This document shows, in pieces, positions 1-7,987 of a stretch of 64,000 nucleotides of DNA. The position numbers and the translations under genes are program-made. The notes under the pieces were generated by a model. That model was not told where the DNA came from and did no database searches. It saw nothing but the letters and a program-made list of their open reading frames with translations. This DNA is from CAYFZR01 sp046760505 [NCBI: Candidatus Hydrothermarchaeota archaeon] (lineage in GTDB: Archaea; CAYFZR01), in NCBI GenBank assembly GCA_046760505.1, contig JBHIEG010000010.1:5358-69357 (forward strand), written 5' to 3'. The stretch's first letter is position 1. Every line of letters begins with the position of its first letter.

Positions 1-3
1 CAT

Positions 4-825
4 TTGAACAAACTAAGGGGAATTAAAAGAAGGCAGCCTTTCTACTTATTTACGCTGAGCAACGGTAGATTTCAATATTTCGAGCCCTTTAAGGTTAAGA
101 GACCCAAGGAACCAAAGATATTTGAGCCGATTCCTGATAAAGAAAGGTACTTTTCCACTGGTAGTGAAGATCTCGACGAATTACTTGAAGGTGGCTATCG
201 CAAGGGAAGTTTTGTACTGATAGAGGTCGAAGAGGGATCTTTACTTGGATTATCCTATCTCGTTGGCGCTACAATAAAGAACTTCGTAACTCAGAAAAGA
301 GGAGACGTAGGATTTACCGTCGCAGGATCGGATGCAGAGGTATTGAAGAGAATTATGGTTCCTTACGTGGGAGAAGAGAACTTTGATTCTTACGTCAGAA
401 TTCTTGAGAAGGATCCCCGGGTCTCTAAACCCTATGTAGTTCCAATAAAAGGAGAATCTTTGAAAGAAGATTTTAATAAACTCTCAGAAGTTGTCTCCGA
501 AATTGGTGAAAAAAGGGGAGAGCCAGTACTGATCATACTGGGATTCGATAATATTGAGTACATGTATGGACCAGAAAACATGGTAGAGCCAATAGCCCAC
601 CTCATCGCCTATGAGAGAAAGAGGTTCAACCTATGCATAGGATTGCTCAAGCCCGGTCTCTCAGTTGCCCAACAGGTAGCGAATATGGCCAACGTACACC
701 TCAAGATAACTCAAATAGGTGGGGCTTTTTGTCTATACGGTATCAGACCAACTTCAGGACTTTATAACCTCGATGTAGATGTTTCAATGGGCTATCCAAA
801 AATAAAGCTGATACCAATTGTTTAA
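4..825 (+). CDS. KaiC/GvpD-like RecA-fold protein with degenerate P-loop, probably cut at 5' end
   Basis: The frame is open to the first base of the window, so TTG at 4 may be an internal codon and the gene may begin outside. After a ~50-residue basic leader the protein has the KaiC-type opening (TGSEDLDELLEGGY at ~52-65) and a RecA-like core. Where a Walker A loop should be (GxxGxGKT) it reads EVEEGSLLG, with no Lys-Thr/Ser, so ATP binding is probably lost or altered. I infer a structural or regulatory RecA-like paralogue; two intact KaiC-like genes lie at 7.2-8.7 kb. Specific function is unknown. Confidence 0.6.
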   Translation: MNKLRGIKRRQPFYLFTLSNGRFQYFEPFKVKRPKEPKIFEPIPDKERYFSTGSEDLDELLEGGYRKGSFVLIEVEEGSLLGLSYLVGATIKNFVTQKRGDVGFTVAGSDAEVLKRIMVPYVGEENFDSYVRILEKDPRVSKPYVVPIKGESLKEDFNKLSEVVSEIGEKRGEPVLIILGFDNIEYMYGPENMVEPIAHLIAYERKRFNLCIGLLKPGLSVAQQVANMANVHLKITQIGGAFCLYGIRPTSGLYNLDVDVSMGYPKIKLIPIV

Positions 826-1215
826 AATCCTGCATATAATCTTCTAATGATTATTTCATAATGAAATCATTCTGCGTCGGACAAAAAACACGCAAACAGT
901 AAAATTCATAAAATTTTTTTGCGATATGAGTAGTTTGAGGAAAAAATAATAAAAAGTAACCCTCATATTAAAAATGAGGGTGTCCCCCAAGTGTCCTTCG
1001 CCATTCCCACCTCCCCACCCACCTAATTTTTGACACCCTCAACCTCTTTTTTGTATTCTTCTACAATCTTAAATTATGCAATTTTCCTTAATTTTACAGG
1101 GAAAAAATTCCGGTGGAAAAACTAGAAGTCATTCAAGTCATTTTTAGTTAGTAATTATTAAATAATTAGTTAATAATTTTAGTTATTTTAATTCTAGTTA
1201 TAATTCTAGTTAATT
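826..1215. other. 390-bp convergent intergenic region with palindrome, alternative hairpins and C-rich tract
   Basis: No convincing ORF. It holds a 15-bp palindrome (ATTTCAT-A-ATGAAAT, 853-867), a CGTCGGACA site (875-883) similar to the sites near ftsZ, two mutually exclusive hairpins (959-1041), and a C-rich tract (1006-1023) that is G-rich on the minus strand. The flanking genes converge, so 3'-end structures or an sRNA are plausible. See the separate entry. Confidence 0.6.
954..1052 (+). ncRNA. candidate structured small RNA or 3' element with two competing stems
   Basis: Stem A: ACCCTCAT (959-966) pairs with ATGAGGGT (974-981) over a 7-nt loop. Stem B: TGAGGGTGTC (975-984) pairs perfectly with GACACCCTCA (1032-1041) and is followed by a T6 run (1047-1052). 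The two stems share bases and exclude each other. The loop of stem B contains CACCTCC, identical to the anti-Shine-Dalgarno core of archaeal 16S rRNA. This is inference from base pairing only; it could equally be a terminator shared by convergent genes. Confidence 0.35.
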
Positions 1216-1587
1216 TTAGTAAACCTTTTCTTTTCTGAGCCTCTCTTGAAGTTTTTTCATGAGGGTGGATGTTCTCTTAACCTTGACAACTAAGGTATCG
1301 GCATCCCTCATAAACTTCATTTTGCCTTCACTAATCTCTATGTCATCTCCGAACATTTCGCAAAGCGTATCAATGACGAAGTATTTGTCTGCACCGCCTA
1401 CATGCATGCCTCCAGTATTTGGATTGTAGTAGACCTCTGAATTTAAATTGTTCACCATTATGGAGTTTTTAACGACGTCTGTCAGAGCTTTCGTTAAAAT
1501 CTTCCTTGAGTGGACCTTCGAGGCTAAAAATGAACTGAAATCTTCATTTTCTATTTCGTTTTCTATTAAATCACTTTCTTTATACAT
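1216..1587 (-). CDS. hypothetical protein, ~123 aa
   Basis: I do not recognise this family. The protein starts with an acidic, disordered-looking ~20 residues, then an alpha/beta domain containing GGMHVGGADKYFV, and ends in a basic helix (KLQERLRKEKVY). I chose ATG at 1587, preceded by a GGAAGGA-type ribosome-binding sequence, over an in-frame TTG 18 nt upstream. It is divergent from ftsZ. Its promoter (TATA near 1624-1631) lies next to a CGTCAGACG palindrome at 1647-1655, the same motif as in the ftsZ and cetZ regions, so co-regulation with cell-division genes is possible. Confidence 0.6.
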   Translation of the reverse strand: MYKESDLIENEIENEDFSSFLASKVHSRKILTKALTDVVKNSIMVNNLNSEVYYNPNTGGMHVGGADKYFVIDTLCEMFGDDIEISEGKMKFMRDADTLVVKVKRTSTLMKKLQERLRKEKVY

Positions 1588-1646
1588 ACCGCATCCTTCC
1601 GCCAATTAAGTTAGAAAAACACCTATATAAATATGTTTAAGACATT

Positions 1647-1655
1647 CGTCAGACG
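1647..1655. promoter_or_regulatory. palindrome CGTCAGACG (GTCNGAC operator-like site)
   Basis: An odd-length palindrome with GTC-A-GAC core, about 15 bp upstream of the TATA box (1624-1631, minus strand) of the unknown gene divergent from ftsZ. Related sites lie at 1767-1775, 50312-50320 and 50364-50372. Confidence 0.4.
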
Positions 1656-1710
1656 TAGCGCTCCCTTGTTGAAGATAGAGGGAAATGCTCAATTTAAGGA
1701 ATAAAAAAAC

Positions 1711-1718
1711 TTTATATA
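1711..1718 (+). promoter_or_regulatory. TATA box of ftsZ operon
   Basis: TTTATATA preceded by an A-rich BRE-like stretch. Initiation is expected around 1740, giving a 5' leader of ~55 nt that contains the TGTCTGACA palindrome. Confidence 0.5.
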
Positions 1719-1755
1719 GAAGTTATTTCTTTAATTAGAATAAGAATAGAGGAAA

Positions 1756-1775
1756 TGTCTGATATATGTCTGACA
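1756..1775. promoter_or_regulatory. tandem TGTCTGATA / TGTCTGACA operator-like sites upstream of ftsZ
   Basis: TGTCTGATA (1756-1764) is followed 2 bp later by TGTCTGACA (1767-1775). The second extends to a 13-nt palindrome TATGTC-T-GACATA (1765-1777). The same 9-mer occurs beside the cetZ/DUF515 promoters. Probable binding site for a dimeric regulator of tubulin-like genes (inference). Confidence 0.5.
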
Positions 1776-1797
1776 TAAAAGAAGGATAGGTGAAAAT

Positions 1798-2859
1798 ATG
1801 TCTGTTCCGATGATTTCTACTCAAACATTTCGTTTACAGGACTCTGAGTTTGACAGCGAACTCAGAGATATAGTTGCCCAATCAAGGACCAATATCATCG
1901 TAATCGGTTTAGGCGGCGCCGGATGTAATACGGTAAACAGGTTAAAAGAAGTGGGTATATCCGGAGCAAAAACGGTTGCCTTAAATACGGATGCCCAATC
2001 TTTATACTACACCAGAGCCGATGTCAAGATACTGGCGGGCAGAAACAGCACGAAAGGAAGAGGTGCGGGCGGAGATCCTGAACTGGGATACCAAGCCGCA
2101 CAGGAAAACATTGAGGATCTTAAGAGTGTGATGATGGGCGCAGATTTGGTTTTCATAACTCTCGGTCTAGGAGGAGGCACAGGAACAGGTTCAGCACCTT
2201 TGGTTGCAAAGATCTCAAAAAAGATGGGCGCAATAACAATAGGAGTTGTTACCCTTCCCTTTAGAAATGAGGGAATCGTAAGATCGAAGAAGGCAATGGA
2301 AGGTCTAGAAAAACTTCAAAAGGAAGCAGACAATGTAATAGTTATATCAAACGATAAATTATTGAATTTAGCACCTGATTTACCATTAAAAAGCGCCTTT
2401 AAGCTCACAGATGAAGTATTGACTTTGTTCTTAAAAAGCCTGACCGAAATGATACTAAAACCCGGGCTAGTTAACTTAGACTTCGCAGATGTTAGGTCAA
2501 TACTCCAAAATGAGAAACTAGCGATGCTGGGAGTTGGCGAAGCCTATGGAAAAGATAGGGTACTTCATGCTATAAAATCTGCCCTTGAGAATCCTCTCCT
2601 GGACCTAGAGGTAAAAAGAGCAAAGAAAGCCCTTATTCACATAACAGCCGGCTCTGAAATAAAAATAGATGAAATAAAAGATGGCATTTCTTTTGTTCAG
2701 TCCATTGTGGGAGAAGATGCCCATATAATCTGGGGTCTCCAAGTGGATGAAGATTTGAAAGACACGGTAAGGGTTATGATAATTTTAACAGGTATGGACA
2801 GAAAAGTTGAAGTGCACAGAGAATTGAGTGAGGAACTTGGATTAGTTGTTTATGGGTGA
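1798..2859 (+). CDS. ftsZ: cell division GTPase FtsZ
   Basis: FtsZ polymerises with GTP into the cytokinetic ring at mid-cell. At 353 aa it has the usual archaeal length. Visible motifs are the N-terminal nucleotide loop GLGGAGCNTVNRL (~38-50), NTDAQ (~63-67), the tubulin signature GGGTGTGS (125-132), and the T7 catalytic loop NLDFADVR (226-233). The C-terminal domain is complete, but there is no long C-terminal tail. ATG at 1798 follows GGATAGGTG. It heads an operon with a small GTPase that overlaps its 3' end and a winged-helix ORF. Family assignment is secure. Confidence 0.97.
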   Translation: MSVPMISTQTFRLQDSEFDSELRDIVAQSRTNIIVIGLGGAGCNTVNRLKEVGISGAKTVALNTDAQSLYYTRADVKILAGRNSTKGRGAGGDPELGYQAAQENIEDLKSVMMGADLVFITLGLGGGTGTGSAPLVAKISKKMGAITIGVVTLPFRNEGIVRSKKAMEGLEKLQKEADNVIVISNDKLLNLAPDLPLKSAFKLTDEVLTLFLKSLTEMILKPGLVNLDFADVRSILQNEKLAMLGVGEAYGKDRVLHAIKSALENPLLDLEVKRAKKALIHITAGSEIKIDEIKDGISFVQSIVGEDAHIIWGLQVDEDLKDTVRVMIILTGMDRKVEVHRELSEELGLVVYG

Positions 2860-2863
2860 TTTT

Positions 2864-3361
2864 ATGAGGAAAAAAGACAAGACAAAAATGAATAGAGTCA
2901 AATTTCTGATTACAGGATCCTATAACTCGGGAAAGACAACCGTGATGGAAAGTTTAATTGGAAACATAGTGAAGGTAGAATATAACGGTACCACGGTTGC
3001 TTTAGACTATGGGAAACTAAAAGTCAATAGCAAAGAAGTACATTTGTTTGGTACGCCGGGACAGGAAAGATTTAAGTTTATGCGTGACATACTAAGTAAA
3101 GGTATAGATGGTGGGGTACTGGTAGTTGACAGCACCTTGCCCATAACCAAGCATGACCAAGAAATAATAAGGGAATTTAGATCAGCAAAAATTCCCTTCG
3201 TGGTATTTGCAAACAAAAGAGATCTACCAGATGCCCTGCCTCTCCAAGAATTTGACGTAGGAGTCCCTGTGATACCCACAATCGCAAAAAGTGGGGAAAA
3301 TCTGCATAAAGGAATTGAAATCCTACTTGAGATGAGAATCAGAGGAGGGTTCCGAAATTAA
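2864..3361 (+). CDS. Ras/MglA-like small GTPase (COG2229 type)
   Basis: Small GTP-binding protein of ~165 aa. It has a G1 loop GSYNSGKTT near the N terminus, the G3-like sequence GTPGQERF (classical DxxG aspartate replaced by Gly), and G4 NKRD. The family includes prokaryotic MglA-like switches that position proteins in the cell. I chose ATG 2864, after GGTGAT, over TTG 2846 and ATG 2852; all overlap or abut the ftsZ stop, so translation is coupled. Pairing with ftsZ suggests a role in division or cytoskeleton positioning (inference). Confidence 0.85.
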   Translation: MRKKDKTKMNRVKFLITGSYNSGKTTVMESLIGNIVKVEYNGTTVALDYGKLKVNSKEVHLFGTPGQERFKFMRDILSKGIDGGVLVVDSTLPITKHDQEIIREFRSAKIPFVVFANKRDLPDALPLQEFDVGVPVIPTIAKSGENLHKGIEILLEMRIRGGFRN

Positions 3362-3545
3362 TCAGGTTAAATTAACTCACGTTGAGACCAAAGTTCTGGA
3401 ATTCGTTAAAAGAGGAGAGTTTAAGAATATAACACAGTGTGCTCAGACCTTAAAGTACCCGGTGGTAACCATTCTTGAAACCTTAAAGTCTCTGGAAAAG
3501 AAGGGCTTAATAGAGAAAGTGGATATAAAGACGGGTAAAAGCTAA
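3357..3545 (+). CDS. small winged-helix (MarR-like) protein with non-canonical start
   Basis: An open frame of 62 codons immediately after the GTPase, read as INQVKLTHVETKVLEF... with helix-turn-helix spacing (ITQCAQTLKYPVVTILETLKSLEKKG) and a wing (LIEKVD), ending at TAA 3545. It has no ATG, GTG or TTG upstream of the HTH. An ATT codon at 3357 sits 7 nt after GGAGGG (3344-3349), an ideal ribosome-binding spacing. Alternatives are a frameshifted extension of the GTPase or a decayed gene. Possible regulator of the ftsZ operon (inference). Confidence 0.5.
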   Translation: MNQVKLTHVETKVLEFVKRGEFKNITQCAQTLKYPVVTILETLKSLEKKGLIEKVDIKTGKS

Positions 3546-3678
3546 TCTTTTTTATCGATCCATAGAGTTCATTTGTTTTTCAGTTCCATTATCAAAACTG
3601 GCAATACTTGCCGCATCCAATTATTTATTAGTAATTATTTTATAAGAAAGTAATCTACCTTCTTTAGGGGTAACCGAT

Positions 3679-4482
3679 ATGTTCGAGTTTACGGAAGAAG
3701 AGATCAAAAGGTACAGCAGGCAAATAATACTTAAAGAAGTAGGAGGAAAAGGTCAAAAGAAATTGAGGGAGGCAAAAGTACTTATAATCGGGGCGGGAGG
3801 CCTAGGATCTCCAAGTTCAATATATCTGGCTGCGGCAGGTATCGGAACGATAGGGATTGTAGACTTCGATGTGGTTGATGTAAGCAACCTTCAAAGACAA
3901 ATACTCCACGGGACAAAGGACATTGGCAGAGATAAGGTTGATTCTGCAAGGGAGACATTGGAAGACATTAATCCAAATATCACCGTGAATACATATAAAA
4001 CATTGCTAAGCCCTGACAACGTTCTTGATTTGATAAAAGAATACGATTTGGTTGTAGATGGCACAGACAACTTTCCTACAAGGTACCTAGTCAACGATGC
4101 ATGCGTGATATTGAACAAACCCTTGTTCTACGGAAGTGTTTTCAGATTTGAGGGGCAGGTATCGGTATTCATACCTCGTGAAACCGCTTGTTATAGATGC
4201 GTATTTCCGGAGCGTCCACCAGAAGGTTTTGTTCCAAGTTGCGCTGAAGGTGGCGTGCTCGGAGTTGTCCCGGGAATTATCGGGCTCATGCAGGCAAACG
4301 AGGTGATAAAGTACATAGTGGGTATCGGCGAACTGCTTAAAAATAGACTGCTAATATTCGATGCGCTCCATGGAGATCTGACGCAAATAAAACTCGAGAG
4401 AGATCCTAAGTGTATTGTATGCGGAGATACTCCGACCATAAAAGACGTAGAGATGTTTGATTACGGACAGGTATGCATATAG
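3679..4482 (+). CDS. E1-like sulfur-carrier adenylyltransferase (MoeB/ThiF/HesA family)
   Basis: Activates the C-terminal glycine of a ubiquitin-like sulfur carrier by adenylation, for thiolation of cofactors or tRNA, or for protein modification (family knowledge). The 267-aa protein shows GAGGLGS (38-44), NLQRQ (~70-74), two zinc-binding CxxC pairs (Cys171/174 and Cys245/248), and the conserved SCAEGG cysteine (Cys188). It lacks a rhodanese domain. It heads a five-gene operon with TusA, SepCysS, DUF169 and a glutaredoxin, implying a sulfur-transfer role. Which carrier it serves cannot be told here. Confidence 0.9.
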   Translation: MFEFTEEEIKRYSRQIILKEVGGKGQKKLREAKVLIIGAGGLGSPSSIYLAAAGIGTIGIVDFDVVDVSNLQRQILHGTKDIGRDKVDSARETLEDINPNITVNTYKTLLSPDNVLDLIKEYDLVVDGTDNFPTRYLVNDACVILNKPLFYGSVFRFEGQVSVFIPRETACYRCVFPERPPEGFVPSCAEGGVLGVVPGIIGLMQANEVIKYIVGIGELLKNRLLIFDALHGDLTQIKLERDPKCIVCGDTPTIKDVEMFDYGQVCI

Positions 4483-4490
4483 GTGATAGG

Positions 4491-4727
4491 ATGGAAGTAG
4501 ATGAAGTTCTAGATCTCAGGGGAGAAGTCTGTCCATACACATTCGTAAAATCAAAATTAAAGGTAGAGACCATGGAGCCGGGAAAGACGCTAAAAATAAT
4601 ATTGGATCACGAACCAGCCACCAAAAATGTTCCAAGAAGTTTAAAGGGAGAAGGTCACGAGATCATTTCCCTAGAGAAAGTGGAAGAGGGTCTATGGCAT
4701 CTTTATGTTAGGGTTGGCGAGGTTTAA
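4491..4727 (+). CDS. TusA/SirA-family sulfurtransferase
   Basis: A 78-aa persulfide-relay protein: LDLRGEVCPYTFVKSKL with the acceptor Cys14, then a beta-alpha-beta fold. Canonical TusA has CPxP; here it is CPYT, so the second proline is lost. I chose ATG 4491, preceded by AGGTGAT, over ATG 4473. It overlaps nothing but sits 9 nt after the E1-like gene and 2 nt before SepCysS, so it is co-translated with both. It could deliver persulfide to SepCysS (inference). Confidence 0.88.
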   Translation: MEVDEVLDLRGEVCPYTFVKSKLKVETMEPGKTLKIILDHEPATKNVPRSLKGEGHEIISLEKVEEGLWHLYVRVGEV

Positions 4728-4729
4728 GG

Positions 4730-5923
4730 ATGGATGTTGCCCGGCTAAAAAGATACGCTGATATTTCCAGGACCTTAGAGGAGGATTATGTCAACATACA
4801 GCCCATACAGAGGGGCGGAGTACTTACCAAAGAAGCAAGGAAAATTCTGGTAGATTATGGCGATGGATACAGCATGTGCGACCATTGCCTGGCTGGAAGG
4901 TTGGATCTGTTAGAGAATCCGCCCGTACAGGAATTTTTGAGAGATGTATCAGAATTTCTTGATATGGATGAGGCTAGACTCACCGCAGGATGCAGACACG
5001 CAAAATGGGTAGTATTCAATTCTATCTGCAAGAAAGGAAGTACTATTGTAATAGATTCTTTAGCGCATTACACCACATATCTATCTGCAGAAGCCGCAGG
5101 GATAAACGTGGTTGAGGTTCCTCACTCAGGGTATCCTGAGTACAAGATAAACCTAGATGGATACGTGGATAAGATAGAAGAAGTAAAGAAAGAAACAGGC
5201 AAGTATCCAGACCTTCTCGTGCTCACCCACGTTGACTACATCTATGGAAATCTATGCGATGCGAGAAAGGTTGGAGATATTGCAGAGGAATACGATATTC
5301 CATTTCTGTTAAACGCTGCCTATACCGCTGGAGTAATGCCTGTTTCTGGCAAAAAATTGAAAGCAGACTTTATTGCCTGCAGCGGTCATAAGAGCTGGGC
5401 TGCTGCCGCGCCCGTAGGAATTCTCGCCACCAACTATGAATACATGGACAAGATCTTCAGGAAATCTGAAATAAAAGGCACCTGGAGCGGTCGTTCGTTT
5501 CCTCGCAAGGAAGTGAGCCTTTTTGGATGTCCGCCAGCGATGGGTGTTACCGCTGCTACGCTAATGGCAAGCTTTCCTGTCGTCGTGCAAAGGATAAATC
5601 ACTGGAAGGATGAGATAGAAAAGACCAGATATCTTGTAAACGAACTTGAGAAAATTAAAGATGTTCACCAATTAGGTGTAAAGCCAAAGGAACATCACTT
5701 AATTCACATGGAAGCTCCCTCTTTTCATAATATCGCTAAAAAGCATCCTAGGAAGGGGTGGTTCCTCTACGACGAATTAAAAGATAGAAAGATAACAGGC
5801 ATCCAATCAGGATTAACGAAGCACTTCAAGCTCTCCGTATATGGCTTAAGCTGGTCTCAGGTAGAATACGTGGCAAATTCCTTCAAAGATCTTGCAGAGA
5901 AATACGACATACCGGTGGAATGA
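4730..5923 (+). CDS. pscS: Sep-tRNA:Cys-tRNA synthase (SepCysS)
   Basis: PLP-dependent enzyme converting O-phosphoseryl-tRNA(Cys) to Cys-tRNA(Cys), the archaeal indirect route to cysteine. The 397-aa protein has the PLP lysine in CSGHKSW (Lys221) and the three cysteines implicated in persulfide chemistry: Cys50 and Cys53 (MCDHCLAGR) and Cys267 (FGCPPA). ATG 4730 lies just after the TusA stop. Its presence marks a methanogen- or Archaeoglobus-type lineage. SepRS is not in this window. Confidence 0.95.
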   Translation: MDVARLKRYADISRTLEEDYVNIQPIQRGGVLTKEARKILVDYGDGYSMCDHCLAGRLDLLENPPVQEFLRDVSEFLDMDEARLTAGCRHAKWVVFNSICKKGSTIVIDSLAHYTTYLSAEAAGINVVEVPHSGYPEYKINLDGYVDKIEEVKKETGKYPDLLVLTHVDYIYGNLCDARKVGDIAEEYDIPFLLNAAYTAGVMPVSGKKLKADFIACSGHKSWAAAAPVGILATNYEYMDKIFRKSEIKGTWSGRSFPRKEVSLFGCPPAMGVTAATLMASFPVVVQRINHWKDEIEKTRYLVNELEKIKDVHQLGVKPKEHHLIHMEAPSFHNIAKKHPRKGWFLYDELKDRKITGIQSGLTKHFKLSVYGLSWSQVEYVANSFKDLAEKYDIPVE

Positions 5924-5924
5924 T

Positions 5925-6923
5925 ATGGCAACAAAATGGAAGGAAATAAAAAAGGAGTTTAGAGAGCACTTCAGAACGAAATACGACCCTGTAGGAGTTA
6001 AGTTACTGAAAGAAAGACCAGACAATGTTATTGAAACAAACGACCCTCTACGCTACTGTCAGTATGTAAAAAAGGCTGCCATGCTTGGAGAAAAATTCAT
6101 ATTAGATGATAAAAGTTTCTCCTGTCCAAACTGTTTATTTACCCTCGGATTTAAGGAGCCGGTTTATGGAGATATAGAGCCAAGGATAAAACCTGCTAAC
6201 ACAAAGGCCATTATGATAGCACCTCTAGGAGATATCGAAGATCCTGACGTAATTCTCACCATATTAACTCCCATACAGGTTATGGAGATATCAAGAGTGA
6301 TCTATAAGGATAAAAACGAATCCATGGTAGCATGCTTCAAGGGTGAGAGAGCCGTATGCGGTGAGGCTACTGCAAAGCCCTATATGGAAAACGGAATTAA
6401 CGTAACCATGCTATGCCAAGGTGCAAGATTATTTGGTCCATATAGCGAAAAAGAGATGGTAATGGGTTTTAAAACAGAAAAATTCCTCGATATGATGCAA
6501 AGGAAACAGGAAATCGAGGAGATTGGCAAGGGACTCTGTGGATGTATAGTGGATGATGTTCCAAGTGGAGCGATCGATAAACTGGAGAAAATAGGATTTG
6601 AAAAAGGAACTGATTACTTTTTCGGCTACGTAGAAGATAACCTAATAAGAATATATCTTAACAAAGACGAGCACGGAGAATTTAACAAAATAACTTTACA
6701 TCTACCCCTGAAACTTAATGGAGACATTAACCGCGTTCTGGATATTCTCTCATCAGAGTACATGGTCAACCACCAAGTTAGGGACAACTGGCTGGATCTC
6801 TCCATAGTGCTGAATGCCAAAGATGAAAGCATAAACATGCATACGGGCCAGGGAATAGAAATCATTAAAGACTACGCCAACAAACTGATTGAAATTGGAA
6901 ACAGGATTAAAAGGGTTGTTTAA
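5925..6923 (+). CDS. DUF169 family protein
   Basis: A 332-aa protein matching the archaeal DUF169 (COG2043) family of unknown biochemical function. It is cysteine-rich, with pairs such as CPNC (~56-59) and CGC (~201-203) plus several single cysteines, suggesting metal, Fe-S or thiol chemistry (inference). I chose ATG 5925, which overlaps the SepCysS stop (ATGATATG arrangement), over an upstream in-frame start at 5892. Operon position between SepCysS and a glutaredoxin links it to sulfur handling. Confidence 0.8.
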   Translation: MATKWKEIKKEFREHFRTKYDPVGVKLLKERPDNVIETNDPLRYCQYVKKAAMLGEKFILDDKSFSCPNCLFTLGFKEPVYGDIEPRIKPANTKAIMIAPLGDIEDPDVILTILTPIQVMEISRVIYKDKNESMVACFKGERAVCGEATAKPYMENGINVTMLCQGARLFGPYSEKEMVMGFKTEKFLDMMQRKQEIEEIGKGLCGCIVDDVPSGAIDKLEKIGFEKGTDYFFGYVEDNLIRIYLNKDEHGEFNKITLHLPLKLNGDINRVLDILSSEYMVNHQVRDNWLDLSIVLNAKDESINMHTGQGIEIIKDYANKLIEIGNRIKRVV

Positions 6924-7183
6924 TGATTAAAATAGAGGTGTTTACAACTCCTTCATGTCGTTACTGCCCCTATGCTTTAGATGTGGTCATGCGTGCCTCG
7001 AGAGAATTTGACAACGTAATCGTGGAAGAAATAGATGTCTCCACCAAAGAGGGAAAAAAAAGAGCAAGAGATCTTAATGTGTTGAACACACCAACCATAG
7101 CAATAAATGGAACCATCTATTTTTCTGGAGTACCCAGTAAAAAAGCGGTTGTTAAGGCCATAAGCGATATATCTGGAAATTGA
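6923..7183 (+). CDS. glutaredoxin/thioredoxin-like protein
   Basis: An 86-aa single-domain thioredoxin fold with active site CRYC (Cys12, Cys15) and the cis-proline segment NTPT (~54-57). It overlaps the DUF169 stop by one base (TAATG), so it is the last gene of the sulfur operon. It probably reduces a disulfide or persulfide on one of the upstream enzymes (inference). The short length and CxYC motif resemble methanogen redoxins. Confidence 0.88.
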   Translation: MIKIEVFTTPSCRYCPYALDVVMRASREFDNVIVEEIDVSTKEGKKRARDLNVLNTPTIAINGTIYFSGVPSKKAVVKAISDISGN

Positions 7184-7254
7184 TTTTTTAATTCCCGAAT
7201 TTCGGAACGCAAACGATAAATACTATAATTCTGACTATTAGAAGATGTGGAAAC

Positions 7255-7983
7255 GTGGAGAAGATAAAAACAGGTATCAGAGGTCTTGACGGTATATTAT
7301 ATGGAGGTCTTCCAAAGGAGAAAGTGATTCTGGTTACAGGGGGTCCCGGAACCGGGAAGAGTATATTTTGCATGCAATTTTTATACAACGGTGCAAAGGA
7401 ATACGGCGAGCCAGGAGTTTTTGTCGCGATAGAGGAGAGACCAAAAGATATCCGGGAAAATATGAAGAGTCTTGGATGGGATATCAAGGAATTAGAAGAC
7501 AAAAAACTTCTGGCAATAATCGATGCTGCTTCCGCAAGACATGGTATACCAAGCGAGGAAAAATACGTTGAATCAAGAGTTTTTGACATCGATACCCTGA
7601 TACACAAGATCGTTACAGTGGTAGAAGAAATCGGTGCAAAAAGGATAGTCATCGATTCGATACCTTCTCTAGGCTTGAGGTTAAGTGAAGATGAATTAAG
7701 AGCAGCGATTTATAGGTTGCAGGGCTTGCTCCTTGAATTAGGATGTACCACTTTTATAGTTTCAGAAATAAAATCTGGAAGCGATGAAATCAGCAGATAT
7801 GGATTCGAAGAGTTCATTTCCCATGGCGTCATTATCCTAGAACTTGTCGAACACTCAGGAGACATGATAAGAAGGCTTTGGGTAAGGAAGATGCGGGGAA
7901 CACCCCATAAGATGAAGAAGTATCCTTTCGAAATTACTTCCGAAGGAATCGTAATCTATCCAACCGAAGAGTTGGGAACTTAG
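7255..7983 (+). CDS. KaiC/RadA-like ATPase, paralogue 1
   Basis: A single RecA-fold domain of 242 aa beginning at GTG 7255. It shows the KaiC opening TGIRGLDGILYGGLP, Walker A GGPGTGKS (29-36), the IEERP motif after strand 2, and Walker B RIVIDS (~130). KaiC-like single-domain proteins in archaea are mostly uncharacterised signalling or regulatory ATPases. It is followed 4 nt downstream by a second paralogue, suggesting a heteromeric ring or relay (inference). Confidence 0.85.
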   Translation: MEKIKTGIRGLDGILYGGLPKEKVILVTGGPGTGKSIFCMQFLYNGAKEYGEPGVFVAIEERPKDIRENMKSLGWDIKELEDKKLLAIIDAASARHGIPSEEKYVESRVFDIDTLIHKIVTVVEEIGAKRIVIDSIPSLGLRLSEDELRAAIYRLQGLLLELGCTTFIVSEIKSGSDEISRYGFEEFISHGVIILELVEHSGDMIRRLWVRKMRGTPHKMKKYPFEITSEGIVIYPTEELGT

Positions 7984-7987
7984 TCTT

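Noticed and set aside
853-867. ATTTCATAATGAAAT palindrome as a regulator site for the KaiC-like gene
   Set aside because: It lies downstream of that gene's stop between convergent genes; a 3'-end or chance AT-rich palindrome is more likely.
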